Shown piece by piece: positions 1 to 5,100 of a stretch of DNA of 5,100 bases (position 1 is the first letter of the stretch; every line of letters begins with the position of its first letter). Source of the stretch: JARYLZ01 sp964388275 (GTDB lineage: Bacteria > Bacteroidota > Ignavibacteria > SZUA-365). The notes below the pieces were generated by a model. It was not told the origin of the DNA and did not search any database. It was given only the letters and a program-made list of their open reading frames with translations. Location: NCBI GenBank assembly GCA_964388275.1, contig CAYLZD010000095.1, positions 1-5,100 of the forward strand, read 5' to 3'. The position numbers were made by a program, and so were the translations under genes.

Positions 1-175
1 CACTCGCGCAAACCTGCCGGCTTCCTCGCGGAGGCTCGCACAGCCACTCGCGCGTGCTTACCGGCACTTTTTGCGTACCCGCGAACTCTCGAAGCACGCA
101 TGCACAGGCACTCGCGCAAACCTGCCGGCTTCCTCGCGGAGGCTCGCACAGCCACTCGCGCGTCCTTCCAGGCAC
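1..175. repeat. Two 67-bp direct repeats with 108-bp period
   Basis: Bases 1-67 and 109-175 are the same sequence apart from three mismatches (positions 56, 60 and 62 of the copy); the first 55 bases are identical. A 41-bp unique segment (68-108) separates them. Copy 1 begins at the window edge, so the array may extend upstream. A short word, CACTCGCGCG/A, also recurs inside each copy. The reading frames across the repeats lack domains and have atypical composition, so I treat this as non-coding. The segments after each copy (68-108 and 176-216) share only ACGCATGC at a slightly different offset. This could be a degenerate longer repeat or chance. Confidence 0.9.
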
Positions 176-401
176 ATTATGGGCGCTGACGAGCGCCGGA
201 CGCATGCTTGCCATCGGCAGTTCGACACAACGGACGCCGACTGAAGCACGCCGCGTGTTTTCGAAAGACTGCAGCTTCGAACTGTTCGTGAACCCGCCCC
301 CGAGCAACGTGTCGATACGGGTGTGCGGCGTCATTGGGAGTCGCCGATCCCGCCGGCACGCAAATTGGATTGAATGGTCTTCTTTACGACCGGTCGGGGA
401 A
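176..401. other. Intergenic region, no gene identified
   Basis: I see no supported gene here. Open frames in several directions overlap each other and continue into the repeats or the riboswitch, with no start signal or recognisable protein. One small perfect hairpin is visible: GGCGCT at 182-187 pairs with AGCGCC at 192-197 across a 4-nt loop. No T run follows it on either strand, so it is not a convincing terminator. Confidence 0.6.
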
Positions 402-433
402 TTTGCCATTCTCGCGCGTTCGTGCTACGTTGC
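402..433 (+). promoter_or_regulatory. Candidate promoter for the B12 uptake operon
   Basis: TTTG at 402-405 is followed after 20 nt by TACGTTGC at 426-433. This is close to the Bacteroidota housekeeping pattern of TTTG about 20 nt before TAnnTTTG. The same stretch can be read as a sigma-70-like promoter: TTGCCA at 403-408, a 17-nt spacer, and TACGTT at 426-431 preceded by TG (extended -10). Either reading puts the transcription start near 437-440, about 20 nt before the riboswitch P1 helix, which is a sensible arrangement. The call rests on motif match and position only. Confidence 0.45.
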
Positions 434-437
434 GCCT

Positions 438-454
438 GCGACGATGTGCGTCGC
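438..454 (+). other. Small hairpin at the predicted 5' end of the leader RNA
   Basis: GCGACG at 438-443 pairs perfectly with CGTCGC at 449-454 across the 5-nt loop ATGTG, and a flanking T-G wobble (437-455) could extend it. It falls between the predicted transcription start and the riboswitch P1 strand at 460. Such 5' stem-loops can protect an mRNA end, but no function is shown here. A 6-bp GC-rich hairpin can also occur by chance. Confidence 0.35.
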
Positions 455-459
455 GAAAT

Positions 460-626
460 CGCCGTGGTTTTCCCCTTTGGGGGAATGAAATCGGGAATGC
501 CGTTCGAAGCGGCAGCTGCCCCGCAACTGTAAGCAGGCGAAGATCCGCGCAACCGCCACTGGGAACCGATCCCGGGAAGGCGCACGGACGAGAGGCTCCC
601 TGCAAGCCAGGAGACCGGCCACGGCG
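460..626 (+). promoter_or_regulatory. Cobalamin (AdoCbl-type) riboswitch aptamer
   Basis: This is a leader RNA element that binds cobalamin and controls the downstream uptake genes. All landmark segments are present in order. A perfect 8-bp P1 helix is formed by CGCCGTGG (460-467) and CCACGGCG (619-626). A hairpin TTCCCC (470-475) / GGGGAA (480-485) follows, then the GGGAATGCCG segment (493-502). The core GCTGCCCCGCAACTGTAAGC lies at 515-534, GCCACTGGGAA at 555-565 and CGGGAAGGC at 573-581. The B12 box GCAAGCCAGGAGACC is at 602-616. These strings are the diagnostic conserved parts of the RF00174 class. An intrinsic terminator lies 65 nt downstream, so ligand binding most likely lowers expression by premature termination. 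Confidence 0.95.
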
Positions 627-690
627 TTTCACACAGGGCCTTCGCGGGTGAGGACTGGTGAACGCTACCGGCGATGGCCGGCGTCCCCAC

Positions 691-723
691 CCCCGACGCT
701 TTCAAGCGCGGGGTTTTTCTTTT
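691..723 (+). terminator. Intrinsic terminator, riboswitch expression platform
   Basis: The left arm CCCCG (691-695), with A696 bulged, continues as CGCTT (697-701). It pairs with AAGCG (704-708), C709 and GGGG (710-713). The innermost T-A pair probably opens to leave a 4-nt loop. The stem is followed directly by TTTTTCTTTT (714-723). It lies between the cobalamin aptamer and the receptor start codon, as expected for a transcription-terminating riboswitch. Its position also argues against the ATG at 674 as the receptor start. Confidence 0.85.
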
Positions 724-757
724 GCCTCCGTACCCGCTCGCCCGTTTCTACCCGGAC

Positions 758-2722
758 ATGCGGCGACGATTCTATTATTCTCTGTTGTTTCTTGTTGCCA
801 TTGACGCGATGCCGCTAGTGCTTCGCGCACAGGCCGGCGGCGACACTTTGAGCTATGATCTCGGCCGCGAGATACTCGTGACGGCCACCCGTCTTCCCAT
901 GACGGAATTGCGGAATCCGGCCGCCGTGGAACTATTCGACGCAGGGCGCCTCGCGATGCTGCCCGCGCGCAGCCTGGGTGACGCCCTCCGTCTTGCCGGC
1001 GGCGCCCACATGATGGAATACGGCGCTTCCGGAAGCTTGCAGCTTCCATCGTTCCGCGGACTCGGCGCGGAATACGCCGTCATATATTACAACGGCGTGC
1101 GTCTCAATCACGCCCAGAACGGCCTCGTGGATATGTCACGCATTCCCCTTTACAACATAGACAGGGTTGAAATCGCGAGAGGAGGATTGGGCGCCCTATA
1201 CGGCAGCGATGCGCTCGGCGCGGTGGTCGATTTGCGCAGCGGGGGAAAACGCCCCCTTATGTCCGTCCGGGCGGGCGCCGGCTCCTTCGGGTGGAGTTCG
1301 CTGGACATGGGAGCCGACCTGAGCAGCGGCGCCCTGCGCTTCGGCGCGGCTGCAACACAGGAACGCGCGCGGAACGACTTTCCGTTTCATTCGGCTCGGT
1401 ACCCCGAAGGCGATTACCGGCGCGCTCACGCCGATATGCTCCGGCGCAGCGCGTCGGCGAACGCGGCTGTCGCCTTCGAAAGATCGATGCTCGACTTTTC
1501 GGCGGCATTGTTCGAAAGTGACATCGGCGTGCCCGGCGCTTTCACCAGCTGGTCCTCGTCCGGCGCCAGGCAGCACGATCTCGATCTGCTGCTTTCCGCC
1601 CGTTATTTCCGCCGAACCGGCGACGGCGCCCATCTGACGGCCGGCGTGTCGTTTTCGACGGCGCGGGAGGAATACAAGGACCCGGCAATCGTAATCGACG
1701 GCGTTCCTCTGCACAGCCGTTTCGAGAATTCCTCCGCCGGGCTGAACGCCTCCTTTAAAAGCGACATCTCGCCCTCATTCCGCCTGCTCGTCGGCGCTGA
1801 AACGTCCGTCGGCTCTTTGACCTCCGATGAAGTCGCGGGAAATCCTCTGAGGCTGACGGCGGCATTGTTCGCCACGGCCGATATCGGCCTGCCTGTTTCC
1901 GGCGACCTGCGCCTGCACCCTTCCCTGCGGGCGGACCGCATCGAGGATCGGCCCGGCGGAAAAACGATGACCGAGTTGTCGCCGTCCCTTGCCCTGAAAG
2001 CGGGCTTCCTGAACAGCGCCCTGTCCATGTATCTGCGGGTCGGACACGGTTTCCGTGCGCCGACCTTCAATCAGCTCTTCTGGCTGCAGGGCGGCAATCA
2101 GGAACTGAATCCCGAATACTCGAATTCATTCGAGATCGGTGCGAATGCCCGGATCCCCGCCGACGTGAAAATCGATCTCGCGTTATTCCGGCATGATATC
2201 GAAGATAAAATAGTGTGGACACCGGGCAGAGGCGCGTTCTGGACGCCTCGCAACATCAAGGAAGTGCGCTCCACAGGAGTCGAATTGACCGCATCAGGCG
2301 CTTTGATCTCAAGGGCGCTGCGTTGGCGGGCCACGGCCGTGTGGATGTCGGCAAGAAAGATGAATGCCGCTTTTCCAGGCGATGCCACGCAAGGCAAGCG
2401 ACTGGCCTACGCGCCGGATATGTCGGCTTCCGCCGAGCTCGAAGCTGACATCACCGGCGGCATGTCGGTCGGCTTGTCGGTCCGGCATCTCGGAAAGAGG
2501 TACTCCTCGGAAACGAACGATCCTGCTTCGGAACTGTCCTACGTTACGTCTCTGGATGCGGTCGCTGTGCTGACGATTCCGATTTCACTGGTCGAATGCA
2601 CTCTGAAAGCGGAACTGATGAACGCGCTGGATGCCGCATATGAGGTGATCGCATATTATCCGATGCCCGGTATTTCCTTCCGATTCTCGACCTCCATTTC
2701 ACTGATAAATTCAGGACTGTAA
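758..2722 (+). CDS. btuB: BtuB-like TonB-dependent outer-membrane cobalamin receptor
   Basis: This protein is predicted to import cobalamin across the outer membrane using energy from TonB. The 654-aa product begins with a signal peptide (MRRR, then a hydrophobic stretch to about residue 25). A TonB-box-like segment REILVTATR lies at 37-45. A plug domain spans roughly 48-160 and ends in the typical VEIARG...GALYGSDALGAVV (about 139-157). The rest is a beta-barrel with the family motif GFRAPTFNQLFW (about 431-442) and LNPEYS shortly after. The C-terminus, YPMPGISFRFSTSISL and a few more residues, is a typical final barrel strand. The length suits a BtuB-size receptor, without the N-terminal extension of SusC-type proteins. 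I chose ATG 758 because it starts the signal peptide and lies after the terminator. An in-frame ATG at 674 would add 28 residues encoded across the terminator. No Shine-Dalgarno is visible. Cobalamin specificity is inferred from the riboswitch and the BtuG-like neighbour. Confidence 0.92.
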   Translation: MRRRFYYSLLFLVAIDAMPLVLRAQAGGDTLSYDLGREILVTATRLPMTELRNPAAVELFDAGRLAMLPARSLGDALRLAGGAHMMEYGASGSLQLPSFRGLGAEYAVIYYNGVRLNHAQNGLVDMSRIPLYNIDRVEIARGGLGALYGSDALGAVVDLRSGGKRPLMSVRAGAGSFGWSSLDMGADLSSGALRFGAAATQERARNDFPFHSARYPEGDYRRAHADMLRRSASANAAVAFERSMLDFSAALFESDIGVPGAFTSWSSSGARQHDLDLLLSARYFRRTGDGAHLTAGVSFSTAREEYKDPAIVIDGVPLHSRFENSSAGLNASFKSDISPSFRLLVGAETSVGSLTSDEVAGNPLRLTAALFATADIGLPVSGDLRLHPSLRADRIEDRPGGKTMTELSPSLALKAGFLNSALSMYLRVGHGFRAPTFNQLFWLQGGNQELNPEYSNSFEIGANARIPADVKIDLALFRHDIEDKIVWTPGRGAFWTPRNIKEVRSTGVELTASGALISRALRWRATAVWMSARKMNAAFPGDATQGKRLAYAPDMSASAELEADITGGMSVGLSVRHLGKRYSSETNDPASELSYVTSLDAVAVLTIPISLVECTLKAELMNALDAAYEVIAYYPMPGISFRFSTSISLINSGL

Positions 2723-2725
2723 AAA

Positions 2726-3775
2726 ATGCCTGCCAAACTCCGCTACTTCGCATTTATCCTTCCCCTGCTGGCGCTCGCTTCCTGTTCGGAAGACGAAGCG
2801 ACTTCTCCCGGGCCGCGACCTGTCTCGTTGAAAGGGATCTTCATTCTCAACGAGGGGAATTTCCAGAAAGGGAACGCATCCCTGTCGCTGTACCTGCCCG
2901 ATTCCGGACTCGTCCGGAACGATGTTTACAGAGCGATAACCGGAAAGGATCTCGGCGATACAGGCAACAGCCTGACCATACACGACGGGAACCTTTATAT
3001 CGTGGTCAATGGATCGAACCGCATCGAGGTGCTGTCGCTTTCGGACGGCAAGCACCTCGCCACCGTGGACTGCCCGGCCGGCGCCAGCCCTCGTCATTTG
3101 GTATTCGCGGACAACGGACTCGGCTACATATCGAATCTCTACACCAACAGTGTCTCCGTTTTTGAAGCGGCTGGAAACTCGATTCTGAACGAGATTCCCG
3201 TCGGAAACAATCCGGAACAGCTGCTGGCTGCGGGAAAGCATCTCTATGTCGCCAACAGCGGCTTCGGCAACGGGCGGACGGTTTCGGTTATCGACATAAC
3301 GCTCGGCGCCGTGGTAAATACGCTGCAAGTCGGGGACAATCCCGTATGGATAGAGCGTGTCGATGACGACGAAGCCCTCGTGCTGTGCGGCGGCGCATAC
3401 AATGATTTCAACGATCCTAACGACGACACGCCCGGCATGCTCTATCTCATCAATACCGTCGGCGTTTCGGTGACGGATTCCATACAGCTCGGTGGTCACC
3501 CGCAGCGGCTCGCGCTCGACGGCTCGGGATACTGTTACACCGTTCAGACGGACGGCATTCAACGAGTTCATCTCGCGAGTAAAACATTGACGGACCGGTA
3601 CATACCAGGATATTTCTACTCGCTCGCTTTCGACGCGAAACGGTCCGTCTTCTACCTCACGAATCCTCTCGACTACATTCAGCCGGGCCGCTTGGAAGTA
3701 TACGGACTCGACGGCGCGAAACGCGCCGAACACGCAGCCGGAGTAATCCCGGGCGCGATCATCGCGGCTGAGTAA
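2726..3775 (+). CDS. btuG: BtuG-like surface lipoprotein, seven-bladed beta-propeller
   Basis: The 349-aa protein is a predicted lipoprotein. A hydrophobic signal peptide ends in the lipobox LASC with lipidated Cys20. The next residues, SEDE (21-24), resemble the acidic lipoprotein export signal that sends Bacteroidota lipoproteins to the cell surface. The mature part reads as seven YncE/YVTN-like blades, for example ILNEGNF (40-46), LYVANSGF (173-180) and TVSVID (185-190), with Pro-containing turns such as VGNNPEQ and VGDNPVW between blades. Bacteroides BtuG has this fold, binds cobalamin very tightly outside the cell and caps BtuB. The gene starts 3 nt after the receptor stop codon, which implies co-transcription and probably translational coupling. 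The start is preceded by an A run rather than a Shine-Dalgarno. An Asn/Asp-rich loop (225-234) interrupts blade five. A generic YncE-like propeller is the alternative, but the context favours BtuG. Confidence 0.88.
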   Translation: MPAKLRYFAFILPLLALASCSEDEATSPGPRPVSLKGIFILNEGNFQKGNASLSLYLPDSGLVRNDVYRAITGKDLGDTGNSLTIHDGNLYIVVNGSNRIEVLSLSDGKHLATVDCPAGASPRHLVFADNGLGYISNLYTNSVSVFEAAGNSILNEIPVGNNPEQLLAAGKHLYVANSGFGNGRTVSVIDITLGAVVNTLQVGDNPVWIERVDDDEALVLCGGAYNDFNDPNDDTPGMLYLINTVGVSVTDSIQLGGHPQRLALDGSGYCYTVQTDGIQRVHLASKTLTDRYIPGYFYSLAFDAKRSVFYLTNPLDYIQPGRLEVYGLDGAKRAEHAAGVIPGAIIAAE

Positions 3776-3818
3776 CGGTCGTCGTATCCCAATGGGCGCA
3801 TCATTCTGCCGATGTTGT

Positions 3819-4919
3819 ATGTCGTTGCGCGCTTCCCGACTTCTGCTGATATTTCCTCTGCTGCTCTGTCTCGATAGCAGAGCGCAGAAAATATCGAATC
3901 GAATGAGTTTCATCGAAGATACGGTCAGCTTTCTGCGAGACGGCATCACGCTTGCCGGCACGGTCGCTTATCCACGCGACTCGGAGCTGAAATCGTGCGT
4001 GGTTTTCATCACCGGCAGCGGGATTCAGGACCGGAACAACACAATTGCCGGTTTTCCGATGTTCCGCCTGCTCGCGGCCGCGCTGGCCGAGCGCGGCATC
4101 GCCTCGCTGCGCTGTGATGACCGCGGCGCCGGCGGCTCAGGCGGCATCATGCGCGAGTCGACGCTGGATGTATTCGCGGACGACGCCGTGGAAGGCATGA
4201 ACTATCTCCGTCGTCGTCTTGCGGCGACCGGGCTGCCGGCTGGTTTCATAGGCCACAGTGAGGGCGGAGCGGTAGCGCTGCTGGCTGCATCCCGTTCAGA
4301 TCCTGACTTTGTTGTCATGCTGGCAGGTCCCGGCGCGCCGGTCGAAACGAACATTCTCGCTCAAACCGAACTCATAGGACAGGCAAACGGAGATTCGTCA
4401 GTACGCATCGCGCGTGAAACCGCGCTGATCAAACGCATATTCCAAGTTATACGCCGTGATGAGCCGGGGAATTCACTATTCCCGGATTTCCTCGAATATG
4501 CCGAAGCCGAAGCCGCCGGCATGCCGCAAGCGCAGCGCATGGCCATATCCGACATACAGTCGTACGCCCGCGTGCTTTTACGGCAGCGCATAATCGATAT
4601 GGACACCCGCTGGTTCCGTTCGCTTCTCGCATTCAATACGGCCGGAGTCCTTCCGGGAATGGATTGTCCGGTGCTGGCGCTCTATGGAGAACGCGATCTG
4701 CAAGTCCCCGCCGGCATCAACATATCTTCCTTGCAGGAAATCGTATCCTCCGGTTGCGCTACGGTCGAGACTGAAATTTTCCCTCAAGCCAATCATCTTT
4801 TCCTCTCCGCTCTGAGCGGCAGCCCGGCGGAGTACTCCAGGCTGCCTCACGAATTCGTCCCCGCCTTTACCGAGCGCATAGCGGACTGGATTATCCGTAT
4901 TTCATCCCGAGGGGACTAG
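3819..4919 (+). CDS. Secreted alpha/beta hydrolase (serine esterase/peptidase-like)
   Basis: This protein is predicted to hydrolyse an ester or amide bond outside the cytoplasm; the substrate is unknown. From ATG 3819 the product has 366 aa with a signal peptide, MSLRAS followed by LLLIFPLLLCL, and likely cleavage near residue 23. A probable oxyanion segment ITGSGIQDRNN (64-74) precedes the nucleophile elbow GHSEGG (Ser147). The other triad candidates are Asp293 in LYGERDLQVP and His326 in QANHLF. The order and spacing fit Hydrolase_4/S33-type enzymes, with a helical cap between about 175 and 270. An in-frame ATG at 3792 would add MGASFCRCC ahead of the signal peptide. I prefer 3819 because it gives a normal n-region, but neither start has a Shine-Dalgarno. 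The gap to the lipoprotein gene is 43 nt (16 nt from 3792), with no terminator between, so it may belong to the B12 operon. The stop codon lies in a tandem repeat. Confidence 0.88.
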   Translation: MSLRASRLLLIFPLLLCLDSRAQKISNRMSFIEDTVSFLRDGITLAGTVAYPRDSELKSCVVFITGSGIQDRNNTIAGFPMFRLLAAALAERGIASLRCDDRGAGGSGGIMRESTLDVFADDAVEGMNYLRRRLAATGLPAGFIGHSEGGAVALLAASRSDPDFVVMLAGPGAPVETNILAQTELIGQANGDSSVRIARETALIKRIFQVIRRDEPGNSLFPDFLEYAEAEAAGMPQAQRMAISDIQSYARVLLRQRIIDMDTRWFRSLLAFNTAGVLPGMDCPVLALYGERDLQVPAGINISSLQEIVSSGCATVETEIFPQANHLFLSALSGSPAEYSRLPHEFVPAFTERIADWIIRISSRGD

Positions 4920-4982
4920 GGAGTGGGGAGTGGGGAGTGGGGAGTGGGGACTAGGGAGTGGGGACTAGGGAGTGGGGAGTGG
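4915..4982 (+). repeat. 7-bp G-rich tandem array (AGTGGGG / ACTAGGG)
   Basis: Nine complete heptamers run from 4915 to 4977 and a partial AGTGG follows to 4982. The order is ACTAGGG, four AGTGGGG, ACTAGGG, AGTGGGG, ACTAGGG, AGTGGGG. The variants differ at two positions (G/C at base 2, G/A at base 4). The first unit overlaps the end of the hydrolase gene and supplies its TAG stop (4917-4919). Four GGGG runs separated by AGT (4925-4949) make a strong G-quadruplex motif on the + strand. The array resembles the heptameric short tandem repeats found between genes in several environmental bacteria. Confidence 0.95.
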
Positions 4983-5040
4983 AGTCAGTTGTCCGGATTT
5001 ACTCCATTTACTGAATCACCGACAGCATCCGGGTCGCCCC
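4983..5040. other. Spacer between two tandem arrays
   Basis: These 58 bases separate the heptamer and octamer arrays. I see no gene and no convincing terminator. A 6-bp inverted match, CCGGAT at 4993-4998 and ATCCGG at 5027-5032, is too weak and too widely spaced to call. Confidence 0.5.
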
Positions 5041-5100
5041 CGCTCTTCCGCTCTTACGCTTTTACGCTCTTACGCTTTTACGCTCTTACGCTTTTACGCT
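5041..5100. repeat. 8-bp tandem array with 16-bp higher-order period
   Basis: Units of CGCTCTTA and CGCTTTTA alternate regularly from 5049 to 5096. They are preceded by a variant, CGCTCTTC (5041-5048), and followed by a partial CGCT at the window edge. The repeating block is therefore 16 bp, CGCTCTTACGCTTTTA, present three times. The array continues beyond the window, so its full length is unknown. It is unrelated in sequence to the heptamer array just upstream. Confidence 0.95.

Noticed and set aside
54..488. A 144-codon + strand frame across the upstream repeat and promoter region
   Set aside because: It covers the direct repeat, the promoter candidate and the riboswitch start. It has no ribosome binding signal and no recognisable protein features.
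331..705. A 124-codon - strand frame opposite the riboswitch
   Set aside because: It is explained by the conserved structured RNA on the + strand. Composition and lack of motifs give no support for a protein.
674..757. An upstream in-frame ATG extending the receptor by 28 residues
   Set aside because: The extension is encoded by the riboswitch terminator stem and T tract, and it would place the signal peptide internally. ATG 758 gives a normal signal peptide.
2711..3961. A 416-codon open frame on the - strand, longer than the lipoprotein gene it overlaps
   Set aside because: It is antisense to a gene with a clear lipobox and propeller blades. Its translation is rich in Arg and Val with no recognisable domain, and it also runs into both neighbouring genes. 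It is a shadow of GC-rich codon use.
4983..5040. CCGGAT/ATCCGG inverted match as an operon terminator
   Set aside because: The arms are only 6 bp with a loop of 28 bases and no T tract follows. It is at chance level.
4915..5100. A CRISPR array at the window's 3' end
   Set aside because: The units are 7 and 8 bp and directly adjacent, with no unique spacers. These are simple tandem repeats.

Overview
The window holds one apparent vitamin B12 (cobalamin) acquisition operon on the + strand, flanked by repeat-rich non-coding DNA. The DNA is GC-rich. The gene set points to the Bacteroidota/Chlorobi (FCB) side of the tree: a BtuB-type TonB-dependent receptor is followed at once by a BtuG-like seven-bladed propeller lipoprotein. 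The lipoprotein carries a surface-export-like acidic motif, the promoter candidate fits the Bacteroidota TTTG / TAnnTTTG pattern, and none of the three genes has a clear Shine-Dalgarno sequence. The phylum is an inference, because no rRNA or other marker gene is present.

Layout. Bases 1-175 contain two near-identical 67-bp direct repeats with a 108-bp period. Bases 176-401 contain no gene I can support. A promoter candidate lies at 402-433, followed by a small 5' hairpin (438-454) and a cobalamin riboswitch aptamer closed by a perfect 8-bp P1 helix (460-626). An intrinsic terminator with a T tract follows (691-723), so control is probably by premature transcription termination. Next come the receptor gene (758-2722), the lipoprotein gene after a 3-nt gap (2726-3775), and a secreted alpha/beta hydrolase gene (about 3819-4919). 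The hydrolase stop codon lies inside the first unit of a G-rich 7-bp tandem array (4915-4982). After about 60 bp of unassigned sequence, an 8-bp tandem array begins (5041) and runs off the window edge.

How the parts work together. When cobalamin is scarce, the riboswitch should let transcription read past the terminator. The propeller lipoprotein would capture corrinoid at the cell surface and pass it to the TonB-dependent barrel for import across the outer membrane. The hydrolase has a complete Ser-Asp-His triad and is close enough to be co-transcribed, but nothing in its sequence shows a link to B12. The inner-membrane steps (BtuF/BtuC/BtuD) are not in this window.

The B12 system itself resembles a known type. 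The less ordinary items are the two different short tandem arrays after the operon, one of which provides a stop codon and could form a G-quadruplex, the upstream 108-bp-period repeat, and the hydrolase as an operon passenger.
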